DNA from: Jeotgalibacillus salarius
GTDB lineage: Bacteria; Bacillota; Bacilli; Bacillales; Jeotgalibacillaceae
Assembly (NCBI RefSeq): GCF_004405125.1
Contig: NZ_SORX01000001.1
Span: forward strand, 317,780-381,779
Direction of reading: 5' to 3'
DNA: 64,000 nt
The position numbers were made by a program, and so were the translations under genes. The number at the start of each line of letters is the position of its first letter. The first letter of the stretch is position 1. The notes beneath the pieces were generated by a model. That model saw only the letters and a program-made list of their open reading frames with translations, was not told where the DNA came from and did no database searches. Shown here in pieces: positions 7,846 to 16,517 of this stretch.

Positions 7846-9225
7846 TTAAAAGAATAAAAGATGTGCCATCAGTGCCGCAATTGGCAGGCTGATGATTGTA
7901 CGCTGAAGGAATACAATGAATAGCTCTAAAATCGAAATCGGAATTTTTGATTTTACTAAAAGCACACCGATTTCAGACATGTAGATCAGCTGTGTTAAAG
8001 ATAATACTCCGATCACAAATCGCGTCAGCTCAGATTCAATACTGCTTCCAATCACTGCCGGCAGGAACATATCTGCAAACCCGACGATCATAGCCGGGGC
8101 GGCAGCTTGTGCTTCAGGAATTCTCAGCAGCTCAAGAATAGGCACGAATGGATATGAGAGGTAGGTGAATACCGGTGTGAACTCGGCGATGATCAATGCA
8201 AAGGTACCGATCGCCATTACGAGTGGGATCAGTGCAAACCAGATGTCGAGTACGTTCACCACGCCTCTTTTCGCTACTCCGCGGAAACTTGTTACCTGAT
8301 CCGCTTTTTCGACAGCCTTTTGTACGCCCCATTTAAAATCTGAAACGCCTTTTGGCACTTCCTCTTCAATCTGCTTACCAACCGGTCCGTAATACGTTTC
8401 TTTCTTTCGTGAAAGCGGAGGAATACGCGGACAAATCACTGCCGCAACGATCCCTGTGACGACTACAGTAAAATAAAACTGTACGAACATTCCATCAATA
8501 TTTAAAAAACGTGCGATGACTAGGCTGAAAGCAATTGAAGCAATCGAAAAGTTCGTTGCCACGACTGCCGCTTCACGCTTTGTATAATAACCGGATTCAT
8601 ACTGCTGGGTTGTCAGCAGCACACCAACCGTGCCGCTCCCCATCCATGACGCCAGCGCATCAATCGATGAACGGCCCGGCAATGTAAACAATGGCACCAT
8701 CACTTTTCGCACCATTGTTCCGATAAAGTCCATTAAACCGAATTCTAACAATAAAGGCATGAATAAACATGCAAATAGAAACCATACCATCAGTACCGGA
8801 ATCAGGTCATACAGCATTACCTGACCTGTGATCGGCGACCAGATCAGCTCAGGTCCCACTTCGAAAAGTGTCGACAATGCAAACAGCGCCCCAATGACGC
8901 GCAGCACGATCCAAAACGGCGCTACATCAAACAGCATCGCCAGCACTGACTGTCGTTTCACCACGTTAAACGCAGGTGTTCTAACCAGCAAACTGCCTAA
9001 CGCCGAAACCACCAGCACAACCGTCATAAAGCCGGGTATGTAATCAGAAATCGCACCCTGCAAACTATCAGCCAAAATCCCGAGTCCGATCGTTACCTTC
9101 CCATCAAAACTGACCGGAACGAGAAAAAGCAAAACCCCGATCAAAGATGGTAACCAGAACTTCATATAATGTTTTGCAGAATAACCACCATTTCTTTCAG
9201 TACCACTATTATGTATTCGCTCCAT
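7846..9225 (-). CDS. YjiH family membrane transporter-like protein (nucleoside-recognition/Gate fold)
   Basis: A polytopic membrane protein of about 459 residues with roughly ten hydrophobic segments. The WMGSGTVGVLLTTQQYESGYYTKREAAVVATNFSI region (read at positions 8530-8630) and the C-terminal PAVIGSSIE block are typical of YjiH/nucleoside-recognition Gate proteins, whose substrate is unknown. GGAGG lies 8 nt before the ATG at 9225, so I prefer this to a GTG five codons upstream. It is followed by the aminotransferase gene after about 90 bp and might be co-transcribed with it, which would suggest amino-acid or related transport. That link is inference. Confidence 0.8.
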   Translation of the reverse strand: MERIHNSGTERNGGYSAKHYMKFWLPSLIGVLLFLVPVSFDGKVTIGLGILADSLQGAISDYIPGFMTVVLVVSALGSLLVRTPAFNVVKRQSVLAMLFDVAPFWIVLRVIGALFALSTLFEVGPELIWSPITGQVMLYDLIPVLMVWFLFACLFMPLLLEFGLMDFIGTMVRKVMVPLFTLPGRSSIDALASWMGSGTVGVLLTTQQYESGYYTKREAAVVATNFSIASIAFSLVIARFLNIDGMFVQFYFTVVVTGIVAAVICPRIPPLSRKKETYYGPVGKQIEEEVPKGVSDFKWGVQKAVEKADQVTSFRGVAKRGVVNVLDIWFALIPLVMAIGTFALIIAEFTPVFTYLSYPFVPILELLRIPEAQAAAPAMIVGFADMFLPAVIGSSIESELTRFVIGVLSLTQLIYMSEIGVLLVKSKIPISILELFIVFLQRTIISLPIAALMAHLLFF

Positions 9226-9319
9226 CTCCAAAACCTCCACAGCCGCTGCTAATAAGATAATTTATATATTATCATTATTTTGTATAAAAATACAACGTGT
9301 TTTTGGTTAAGTATTTAAA

Positions 9320-9400
9320 GGCACAGCGGGGACGGAGTTGTGTGAGTCATTTTTGGAATGATTCTAATTTTGTCTCACTGAACTCCGTCCCCGCTGTGCC
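9320..9400. repeat. Class B palindromic repeat (GGGGACGGAGTT arms)
   Basis: Perfect 20-bp outer arms GGCACAGCGGGGACGGAGTT (9320-9339) and its complement (9381-9400) enclose about 41 bp. That interior contains the weakly palindromic GTCATTTTTGGAATGATTCT. It lies between the acyl-CoA dehydrogenase gene and the promoter of the YjiH-like gene. Confidence 0.92.
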
Positions 9401-9421
9401 CCCTCCCTATAAATCACTCTC

Positions 9422-11113
9422 TTATATACTTTCCATTAAAACGCCAAACGCTTTTACTGTTTTCATCTCAGCGCCAAACTCTCTCTTATTCCAAATAGTT
9501 TCACAAAACACATCACACAGCATCTGCTCACGCTCTCCATGTCTTACACCAAATCCTGCAGCAAACAAACTTTCGGTCAGTTTAGTCATTTGCTTCATCA
9601 TCTGTTTTGCTTCGAAGGTTTGCAGGTCATCTGGCATTTGTTTGAATTGTTTCAGTTCACTCAGGATCCGTTCTGCCTGTTTCTTCAGCTCGGCATGCCA
9701 CGGTGAAGTTTGAATTTCTTCAAGTTTTTCATGTACCCAGTCCGCATAAATGTCCTCAATTCCGTTTTTCAACAAACGAATCAGTTCCATCGCAAGGATA
9801 TTTACCGTACCTTCCCAGACGGTTAAGACCTGTGCGTCACGCAGCAGACGCGGTGTAACGAAGTCTTCAATATAGCCATTGCCGCCGTGCATTTCGATTG
9901 CTTCGTGTGAAAAATGAATCGCATTTTCTGCTGTTTCTTTTTTCAAAAGGGCAATCAACAATCTGACGAGCAACCCTTCTTCACAGCTGGCTTTCCCTTC
10001 AGTCACGCGGTCGTATAATGAAATCAGTTCAAAAACGCTGACGGTTTCTGCGTGGAGAATTGCAGACATTTTACCAAGAGAATCTTTCACCATTGGGTAT
10101 TGTGTGAGCGGTGCGCCGAACGCTTCTCTTTTTTCAGCATAGTCTTTTGCTTCCAGCAGCGCGCGGCGCATGATGCCGATTGATGCCACCGCATTGCAGA
10201 TCCTCGACAAATTGAGCGCTTCGAGCATATAGTTAATGCCTTTTAAAGGATCACCGACAACATATGCTTTTGCACCATCAAACTCGACTTCGCCTGAAGG
10301 CACGGCACGTACGCCCAGCTTATCTTTTAAACGTCTGACCTTAATCCCGTTTAACTCCGCGTCCACTTTCCATGGCACAGCAAAAAGCGTCAGCCCTTTT
10401 GAACCAGGCTTTGCTCCTTCAATTCTCGCAAGCACCATTGCAACACCGGCCTGTCCAGCATTTGAAGCGAAGTATTTTTCTCCATAAATTCTGTATTCTC
10501 CATCTTCTATTACCGCATTTACAACATTTGCACCGACATCAGATCCTCCCTGGCGTTCTGTTAAAAAGGTTGCACCTTCATACAGCGGCAAATCTCCGGT
10601 TGAACAAACGTGCGGTAAAAAACGATTGCGCACACTTTCATCAGCATAGTGATCGAGCAGGTAAGCGGTGGCCATTGTCAACGTAACCGGGCAGTATAAA
10701 CCTGCTTCTGCATGTGAAACGAGGAACCCCTGCGCAAAACTGTAGACATAATTCCCCTTGCGTCCGAGCACAGGAATCGGTTCATGCACGTACCCGACAA
10801 TCCCGCTCCCATACACCTGCTCCACCGTTTTTTCATACCCTTCATTCACCCAAACCTTCGACTTGTCATTCCCGAAGCGGTCAAACTTCTCAAGCCTAGG
10901 CGCACCTTCACGATCCGTATGAATGGCCCGCTCGTCAATCTCATTTGCTGCGGCACGCCCGAGTTCAGGCAGTTCTACATTTGCAAAACTGTAAAGCTCA
11001 TCATCTAGTTTCTCTTTTAACAACTTTTTCAGCGTTTCGTTTCCGTCGTAGAAATTGCGTTTGACATCAAGCTTTTCATCAGTTAAAACATTCGTCATGT
11101 TAGCCACGTCCAT
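9422..11113 (-). CDS. Acyl-CoA dehydrogenase family flavoprotein (AidB-like)
   Basis: A protein of about 563 residues with the acyl-CoA dehydrogenase layout: helical N-domain, beta-domain with FLTERQGGSDVGAN and KYFASNAGQAGVAM, and a C-domain with RREAFG-like KREAFGAPLTQYP and MHGGNGYIEDF. The size and ERQGGSDV motif point to the larger AidB-like/branched-chain group. Such enzymes use FAD to desaturate acyl-CoA, although AidB-type members may act on other substrates. A promoter (11125-11153) overlaps the longest possible frame, whose first codon is a TTG inside it. The ATG at 11113 or the one five codons on is therefore the likely start. Neither has a good ribosome-binding site. Confidence 0.82.
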   Translation of the reverse strand: MDVANMTNVLTDEKLDVKRNFYDGNETLKKLLKEKLDDELYSFANVELPELGRAAANEIDERAIHTDREGAPRLEKFDRFGNDKSKVWVNEGYEKTVEQVYGSGIVGYVHEPIPVLGRKGNYVYSFAQGFLVSHAEAGLYCPVTLTMATAYLLDHYADESVRNRFLPHVCSTGDLPLYEGATFLTERQGGSDVGANVVNAVIEDGEYRIYGEKYFASNAGQAGVAMVLARIEGAKPGSKGLTLFAVPWKVDAELNGIKVRRLKDKLGVRAVPSGEVEFDGAKAYVVGDPLKGINYMLEALNLSRICNAVASIGIMRRALLEAKDYAEKREAFGAPLTQYPMVKDSLGKMSAILHAETVSVFELISLYDRVTEGKASCEEGLLVRLLIALLKKETAENAIHFSHEAIEMHGGNGYIEDFVTPRLLRDAQVLTVWEGTVNILAMELIRLLKNGIEDIYADWVHEKLEEIQTSPWHAELKKQAERILSELKQFKQMPDDLQTFEAKQMMKQMTKLTESLFAAGFGVRHGEREQMLCDVFCETIWNKREFGAEMKTVKAFGVLMESI

Positions 11114-11124
11114 TTCGTTTAGGA

Positions 11125-11153
11125 TATATATAAAATTCAATATATAATTCCAA
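11125..11153 (-). promoter_or_regulatory. Sigma-A-like promoter of the acyl-CoA dehydrogenase gene
   Basis: On the minus strand TTGGAA (11148-11153), a 17-bp spacer and TATATA (11125-11130) match the -35/-10 pattern. The predicted transcript would begin only about ten bases before the ATG at 11113, leaving almost no 5' leader. Confidence 0.5.
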
Positions 11154-11179
11154 AAACCCTTTTTCAGGAAAATAAAATA

Positions 11180-11230
11180 GGGACAGAGGTCGCTGGACTA
11201 TTTCTAAAATAGTGTAACAACCTCTGTCCC
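11180..11230. repeat. Class B repeat with GGGACAGAGGT arms
   Basis: GGGACAGAGGT (11180-11190) and ACCTCTGTCCC (11220-11230) are exact complements. They enclose a second small palindrome, ACTATTTCTAAAATAGT. It lies in the gap between the acyl-CoA dehydrogenase promoter and the 3' end of the MFS gene. Confidence 0.85.
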
Positions 11231-11247
11231 CAGAATTTTCTTAACTA

Positions 11248-12447
11248 TTAATAAACCTGCAACTTCCTCAATACTAAAGCCAGCATACCAGCTACTCCCA
11301 GCAATGAAGTCAGCATCAGCCAGGCCGACTGGAAGTTCCCACTGACATCAATCGTCAGACCAAAAAGCGGCGGCAACATAATTACCCCTGCCGATCCTAT
11401 TGTCAGACTGACCCCGCTCGCTGCCCCAGCCTGCTGCTTCGGCGTGAGTTCTGTTGCAATATTCATCCAGAGTCCATTAAATCCTGAAACTGCAAATCCG
11501 AGAATCATTACAAGCGCCACAAGTAACGGCACCGGAATACCATCTGATAAAAATGCCATTCCAAGCGTTCCTGTCAGTGCAGTTACAATAATGATCATTA
11601 AAACCGGAAACCTTTTACCACCAAAAATCGAATCACTTACTGATCCCCAGATAATTCGTCCAAGTGAACCGCTTGCTTCAGACAAAACGAGCATGGTTCC
11701 CGCAAGTGCCAGACTGAAAAACAGTTCATCTGTCACAAAGAAAAGCAAATATGTATTCACGCTCATTTGCGATCCATTTAAAATAAGTGCCACAACACTG
11801 ATTAAAAGTAATGGTTTATACGTAACGATTCCAAGCATGCTACCCTTCAACGCAGGCTCACGGGATGTTTTTTCAGCGAGTTGTTCCTTATAAAAGCGAA
11901 ACGCAATCACACCGCTTAACATCAGAACAATACAGGCAGCCGCCATTGCAATCCGCCAGCCGAATGTTACTGCAAGTGGTAAAAGTGCAATCGCTGCAAG
12001 AGCGGACCCGAATGTAACACCCATCTGCTTAATGCCCATCGCCGTACCTCTTTTAGCTGGGAACCAGTAAAGAATGCCCCGGTTTGTCACTGGATGCGTA
12101 GCACCGTAACCCATTCCGCCAAGCATAATAAAAAACAACAATATGTAAAATCCAGATGCAAATGAACCGAGCAGAAAAGCAGTACCCAGCACAAGACACA
12201 CAATCAATAGCAGCCGCCGCGTTCCGATCTTATCAGTCAGTATCCCAGCCGGAATACTGACGAGCATCTGTCCCAAAAATAAAAATGAAGGCAGCAGCCC
12301 AACCTGCGCTTTTGTCAGCGTAAAGTCCTCTGCAATCAGCGGACCAAGCGGCGCAAGCGATCGTCCCACAAGCGCCACCGCAACTTGAGCCAAAAGAAGC
12401 CAGCCAAGCATCTGCCATGAAGTTGAAAGTCCTCTGTGATTCGACAT
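11248..12447 (-). CDS. MFS transporter
   Basis: A 399-residue protein with about twelve hydrophobic segments. It carries the MFS loop 2-3 motif in GILTDKIGTRRLL and a GGMGYGATHPVTNRG segment, and resembles nitrate/cyanate and related anion or solute facilitators. AAGGAG sits 8 nt upstream of the ATG at 12447. There are no informative neighbours, so the substrate is unknown. It is separated from the ABC-importer operon by a terminator hairpin and a composite repeat. Confidence 0.85.
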   Translation of the reverse strand: MSNHRGLSTSWQMLGWLLLAQVAVALVGRSLAPLGPLIAEDFTLTKAQVGLLPSFLFLGQMLVSIPAGILTDKIGTRRLLLIVCLVLGTAFLLGSFASGFYILLFFIMLGGMGYGATHPVTNRGILYWFPAKRGTAMGIKQMGVTFGSALAAIALLPLAVTFGWRIAMAAACIVLMLSGVIAFRFYKEQLAEKTSREPALKGSMLGIVTYKPLLLISVVALILNGSQMSVNTYLLFFVTDELFFSLALAGTMLVLSEASGSLGRIIWGSVSDSIFGGKRFPVLMIIIVTALTGTLGMAFLSDGIPVPLLVALVMILGFAVSGFNGLWMNIATELTPKQQAGAASGVSLTIGSAGVIMLPPLFGLTIDVSGNFQSAWLMLTSLLGVAGMLALVLRKLQVY

Positions 12448-12633
12448 GTTTTGACTCCTTTTTCCGAATGGATAGTGATTTAATTATACATGAAGAAAGA
12501 AAGGACGGCACAGCGGGGTCGATGCTATTAACCCCCTTCACCAAATCCACACGTCTTCCAAACACCATCACCTTAATCATGAGGATATCAGATAAATTGG
12601 GAAATCCTTCATTGTGCAAACTTTACTCAATAA

Positions 12634-12675
12634 AATAAGCGGCACACCATGGGGGAGGTGTACCGCTTATTTTTT
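12634..12675. terminator. Bidirectional terminator hairpin
   Basis: AATAAGCGGCACAC and its complement GTGTACCGCTTATT form a stem with one mismatch followed by TTTTTT on the plus strand. On the minus strand it is followed by TTATTTTATT and would terminate the ABC-importer operon coming from 15.6 kb, after the repeat at 12676-12833. No plus-strand gene precedes it. Confidence 0.7.
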
Positions 12676-12833
12676 GTGCACTGTGGGGACGGAGGTTAAA
12701 TGTTCATGATTTGTGCACGTGAGGGACAGACTTGAAACTCTTTTAACACAGGGATTTCAGTAATGGCCCTCTCACCTCTGTCCCTTAAGTGCACATTTCA
12801 TGACGCAACAACCTCCGTCCCCAACATGTACAT
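12676..12833. repeat. Complete composite nested repeat (class A)
   Basis: Outer left arm GTGCACTGTGGGGACGGAGG; inner left GAGGGACAGACTTG; an unrelated centre; inner right CACCTCTGTCCCTTAAGTGC; outer right ACCTCCGTCCCCAACATGTA. The two nested inverted repeats are joined by TGCAC/GTGCA spacers. It lies between the MFS gene and the end of the ABC ATPase gene. Confidence 0.9.
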
Positions 12834-12838
12834 GCTTT

Positions 12839-13633
12839 CTAAACCCCAAGCAACGTACGGTCCGACAACTCCGTCCCCTTCATCTTCCCAAACTCATTGA
12901 GCAAGTCAGTCACAGTGAGATGTTTTTTTCGTGCTCCTTCTTCTTCAAAGATAATTTTTCCTTTGTCCATCATGAGGATGCGATTGCCGAGGTCGACGGC
13001 TTGCTGCATGTTGTGGGTGATCATGATGGTGGTGAGTTGTTCGCGCTCGACGATTTCTTTGGTGAGCCTGGTGATGAGTGCGGCTCTTGATGGATCGAGT
13101 GCGGCTGTGTGTTCATCGAGCAGAAGCAAATCGGGCTTTGTGAATGTTGCCATGAGCAGTGACAGTGCCTGTCGTTCTCCGCCTGAAAGCAGTCCGACTT
13201 TTGCGCGCAGGCGGTCTTCAAGGCCAAGGCCAAGCGTTTCGAGCTGCTCTTTGAAAAATGCTCTGCGTTTTGCTGTTACACCGGGTCTAAGCGTGCGTGG
13301 TTTCACTCTGCTGTATGCAATAGAGAGGTTTTCTTCTATTGTAAGCGTTGGTGACGTGCCTGCCATCGGATCCTGGAATACGCGGCCGATTCTGCGGGCA
13401 CGTTTGTATTCGGAAAGTCCGGTTACATCCTGCTCACCAATCAAAACCTCGCCCAAGTCGGGAAATGTTTTACCGGCAATCACGTTAAACAGTGTAGATT
13501 TCCCTGCACCATTACTGCCGATGATTGTAATGAAATCACCTTTTTTCACGTCTAGACTGATATCATCAATCGCAACTTTTTCATCAGGCGTACCTTCATT
13601 AAATACTTTGTAAATATCGTTTAGCTGAAGCAT
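12839..13633 (-). CDS. ABC importer ATP-binding protein (TrpX-type system)
   Basis: This 264-residue ATPase has Walker A GSNGAGKST (39-47), signature LSGGERQAL (149-157) and Walker B LLLLDEH (about 170-176), with His in the switch region of MITHNM. It belongs with COG1101-like ATPases that partner COG4120 permeases and TrpX-type binding proteins for aromatic amino acids or related ligands. It is the last gene of a three-gene minus-strand operon, six bases after the permease. The C-terminal KGTELSDRTLL looks like the family's natural end, although its DNA resembles the repeat core by chance. Confidence 0.9.
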   Translation of the reverse strand: MLQLNDIYKVFNEGTPDEKVAIDDISLDVKKGDFITIIGSNGAGKSTLFNVIAGKTFPDLGEVLIGEQDVTGLSEYKRARRIGRVFQDPMAGTSPTLTIEENLSIAYSRVKPRTLRPGVTAKRRAFFKEQLETLGLGLEDRLRAKVGLLSGGERQALSLLMATFTKPDLLLLDEHTAALDPSRAALITRLTKEIVEREQLTTIMITHNMQQAVDLGNRILMMDKGKIIFEEEGARKKHLTVTDLLNEFGKMKGTELSDRTLLGV

Positions 13634-13639
13634 GAGTCA

Positions 13640-14554
13640 CTATCCTTTCTGCGCGCTGAGTCTAAGGCGGCGCTGTCGTTTTCTCATCGTTTCTTTCTGT
13701 TTGGCAATGGCTTTTGGCAGGACGAGCGCAAGGATCACGATGATTGCTGTAATCAGTTTGAGATCGCCCGTTTCCAGAAATTCTACACGCAGTGCCAGTG
13801 CTACGATGATTCGGTAAATGATTGCGCCGACAATGACGGCAAGCGTTGTGCGGATGATTGTCTTTTTACCAAAAATCGCTTCACCAATGATGACGGATGC
13901 AAGACCAATCACGATCATGCCAATGCCTGCATTGACGTCAGCGAAACCGCTGTACTGCGCAACAAGCGCACCTGCTAAAGCGACTAATCCATTTGAAAGA
14001 CCAAGTCCGAACACTTTATAAAAATGGATATTCCCTGAGAAAGAAGTGATCATCAGGTGATTATCCCCGACCGCTCTGAGTGCGAGGCCAAACTCCGTTT
14101 TTAAAAAGAAATCGAGCATCACTTTTACAATAAGCACGACTGCAACCATGACGATCATGATCGCCCATGTACCGCCGATTCCCTGGCGGATCCATGTAAA
14201 CAGATGATCCTGGGCAAGCAGCGAGACGTTTGGTGCGCCCATGATGCGCAGGTTGATCGAGTAAAGCGCGATCATCATCAGGATTCCTGATAAGAGCGGA
14301 TTGATGCCACCCACCGTATGAAGCAGTCCGGTAATGGTGCCTGCGATAAATCCTGCTGCAAATGCTGCCGCAACTGCGACCAGCGGATTCACTCCATTTA
14401 CAAGCATAACAGCCGCAACCGCAGCTCCTGTCACAAAACTTCCGTCCACTGTCAGGTCCGGGAAATCGAGAATTCTAAACGATAGATAGACGCCAAGCGC
14501 CATCAGTGCAAACATCAGCCCAACCTCAACTGACGTAAAAATTGACATCCACAT
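13640..14554 (-). CDS. ABC importer permease (TrpX-type system)
   Basis: This 304-residue integral membrane protein has eight or nine hydrophobic segments. LSFRILDFPDLTVDGSFVTG and TEFGLALRAVGDN are characteristic of branched-chain-amino-acid-like/COG4120 permeases. It forms the channel for the adjacent ATPase and lipoprotein. The C-terminal tail is basic (KQKETMRKRQRRLR) and faces the cytoplasm. GAGG precedes the ATG at 14554. The operon order is binding protein - permease - ATPase with short gaps. Confidence 0.9.
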   Translation of the reverse strand: MWMSIFTSVEVGLMFALMALGVYLSFRILDFPDLTVDGSFVTGAAVAAVMLVNGVNPLVAVAAAFAAGFIAGTITGLLHTVGGINPLLSGILMMIALYSINLRIMGAPNVSLLAQDHLFTWIRQGIGGTWAIMIVMVAVVLIVKVMLDFFLKTEFGLALRAVGDNHLMITSFSGNIHFYKVFGLGLSNGLVALAGALVAQYSGFADVNAGIGMIVIGLASVIIGEAIFGKKTIIRTTLAVIVGAIIYRIIVALALRVEFLETGDLKLITAIIVILALVLPKAIAKQKETMRKRQRRLRLSAQKG

Positions 14555-14615
14555 ACAATTCTTCCTCTCTTCCTTTGATCAAAAAGAGCGAAGCAGCGCG
14601 CTCCGCTCTGAATTT

Positions 14616-15602
14616 TCACTCTGTAAATTCAGCCATTTCTTCCCATTCAGACTTCACTTCAATGCCCATTTCCTCAGCCGCATCGCGATTGATCATCAGC
14701 TTCAGATTTCCTGGGTACTGAACCGCCATTTCACCAGGATCAGCGCCTTCAGTCAATATCTCAACTGCCATCTGACCCGCTTCATATCCGATATCTCCGT
14801 ATTCAAATCCGTATGCAGCAAATCCACCGCGTGCCACTGAATCAAGCTCCCCAACGAAAAGTGGAATATCCTGATCATTCGCAACGCCAATCACCGATTC
14901 AAGAGCAGAAACGACCGTATTATCAGTAATAATATAGAAAGCATCTACTTTTCCAACCAGCGATTCAGCTGCCTGTTTCACATCAGCAGAAGTCGAAACA
15001 GCCGCTTCTTCAACCGTCACATCAGAACCGACAGCCTCTTTTACAGCGTCCACCTGCACCACAGAATTCGGCTCGCCCGCGTTATAGACCATACCGATCG
15101 ACTTCACATCAAGCTCTTCAGTCATGAATTCAATCGTATTCCCGATCGCATCCGGATGCATATCCGTCGTGCCAGTCACATTACCGCCCGGCGCTTCCAT
15201 ATCCGCTACAAGACTCGCAGACAAAGGATCCGTCACCGATGTAAATACAATCGGAATATCACTCGTCGCATTCAGCGAGCTCAAAGCACTCGGTGTAGAG
15301 TTAGCAAAAATCAAATCCACACCATCAGCCACAAACTTCTGCGAAATCGACTGACTGTTATTCTGATCACCCTGTGCAATCTGATCATCAAAAGTCACTT
15401 CCAAACCAGCTTCCTCGAACGCCCGTTTAAACCCTTCAGTGGCAGCATCCAATGATGGATGCTCCACAATCTGCGTTACCCCAATCGTATATGAATCCGA
15501 ATCGCCACCGCTCTCAGCCGACGACTCAGAAGTCTCCTCACCACAAGCTGCTAACACTAACACCGCAGACAACGCTGCACCTGACAACCAAACCTTTTTC
15601 AT
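14616..15602 (-). CDS. ABC importer substrate-binding lipoprotein (TrpX family)
   Basis: The 328-residue product has a lipoprotein signal with lipobox LAAC (Cys20), then an Asp/Ser-rich linker and a periplasmic-binding fold starting YTIGVTQIVEHPSLDA. The segments GVTQIVEHPSLD, FANSTPSALSSLNAT and YGFEYGDIGYEAGQMA match the COG2984/TrpX family. Streptococcal TrpX binds tryptophan, but other members bind different ligands, so the substrate stays open. It is the first gene of the importer operon, with a good promoter about 65 bp upstream. Confidence 0.92.
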   Translation of the reverse strand: MKKVWLSGAALSAVLVLAACGEETSESSAESGGDSDSYTIGVTQIVEHPSLDAATEGFKRAFEEAGLEVTFDDQIAQGDQNNSQSISQKFVADGVDLIFANSTPSALSSLNATSDIPIVFTSVTDPLSASLVADMEAPGGNVTGTTDMHPDAIGNTIEFMTEELDVKSIGMVYNAGEPNSVVQVDAVKEAVGSDVTVEEAAVSTSADVKQAAESLVGKVDAFYIITDNTVVSALESVIGVANDQDIPLFVGELDSVARGGFAAYGFEYGDIGYEAGQMAVEILTEGADPGEMAVQYPGNLKLMINRDAAEEMGIEVKSEWEEMAEFTE

Positions 15603-15663
15603 CTCAAAACCCCCATTTTCACTTTTACACTTCGACGCTTTTATGCTTTTATGTGTTAAAGTT

Positions 15664-15691
15664 ATTATACATGATTATTTTAATAGTTCAA
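15664..15691 (-). promoter_or_regulatory. Promoter of the ABC-importer operon
   Basis: On the minus strand TTGAAC (15686-15691), 16 bp and a perfect TATAAT (15664-15669) lie upstream of the binding-protein gene. The predicted leader is only about 55 nt, too short for a T-box or other long riboswitch. Confidence 0.65.
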
Positions 15692-15717
15692 TAGGTTTAG
15701 GGGATTTTTTTGAATTG

Positions 15718-15876
15718 ATGTACATGTTGGGGACGGAGGTTAAGTTGTCATTTCATGTACACTTCTGGGACAGACTTCGAGAAGTGATTTTAAAAACTGT
15801 AGCTCTCACAACTTCACAACCTCTGTCCCTATAATGTACATATCATGACACTGTCACCTCCGTCCCCACAGTGCAC
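15718..15876. repeat. Complete composite nested repeat (class A)
   Basis: The left end has ATGTACATGTTGGGGACGG, then ATGTACAC and GGGACAGACTTCG. The right end has CAACCTCTGTCCCT, ATGTACATATCATGACACTG and CACCTCCGTCCCCACAGTGC. Both inverted-repeat pairs are well preserved. It lies between the ABC operon promoter and the helical-protein gene end. Confidence 0.92.
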
Positions 15877-15888
15877 ACACATCGATCC

Positions 15889-16473
15889 TCACAAATACAT
15901 CACCTCATCCACCCACTTACGGCACTCATCATTCATTCTCCTCACGATCCAGCGTTTTGGAAGCTGGTCGATGGTTTGAAAGTGTGTGGGATCGATGTGT
16001 TGGTTGATTTTTTTCAGAGATTCGTACAGGAGCAGGTTTTCCTGGTAGGTGCGTTCGAGTCCTGTGAGTCCTTCCGGGCTGGTCAGGTATTTGGTATGGA
16101 AGTCTTCGTAATGTTTTTCGATGGCTGTTTCGATTTCCTGGTTTGTTTGTTTTTTGAGGTCTGCCAGTGATGCGCTTTGACTAAAGGTTCGCAGCCGGTC
16201 TGCGAGTGTACGTTGGAGTAATCTGATCATTTCGATATAAAATACGGTAGATTTCAATAGCTCGTATTTATAATCCGTTTCATCAATATGGACATATTTC
16301 ATTCTGCGGATTTTTTCAATGACTTTATCCATAATGTCATGACGATCTGTTAGTTCTAATAGATGATGGATCTCTTTTTCAATTATAGGTGTGAGCCGCT
16401 TTTTTTCTAAATCAATGGCCTCCTGATCACAGCGCTTTTCAGTGCTTCCGTTATTCTTTCTGAAGAAACTCAT
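15889..16473 (-). CDS. Uncharacterised helical cytoplasmic protein
   Basis: The roughly 194-residue product has no signal peptide or membrane segment. It is rich in charged residues and predicted almost wholly helical, with Leu/Ile heptad-like stretches such as EKEIHHLLELTDRHDI and ELLKSTVFYIEMIRLLQ. I do not recognise the family. AAGGAGG lies seven bases before the ATG at 16473, which is preferred to a GTG three codons upstream. It precedes no obvious operon partner. The downstream LysM hydrolase begins about 1.3 kb further upstream on the same strand, so a shared transcript is possible. Confidence 0.65.
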   Translation of the reverse strand: MSFFRKNNGSTEKRCDQEAIDLEKKRLTPIIEKEIHHLLELTDRHDIMDKVIEKIRRMKYVHIDETDYKYELLKSTVFYIEMIRLLQRTLADRLRTFSQSASLADLKKQTNQEIETAIEKHYEDFHTKYLTSPEGLTGLERTYQENLLLYESLKKINQHIDPTHFQTIDQLPKRWIVRRMNDECRKWVDEVMYL

Positions 16474-16517
16474 TGTACGCACCTCCTTATAATAGAAAAA
16501 AGCTGCAGAGGCAGCTT

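Noticed and set aside
12869-12883. Repeat core GGGGACGGAGTTGT at the end of the ABC ATPase gene
   Set aside because: The encoded GTELSDRTLL matches the family's usual C-terminal pattern, so the DNA similarity is probably coincidence rather than a repeat insertion.
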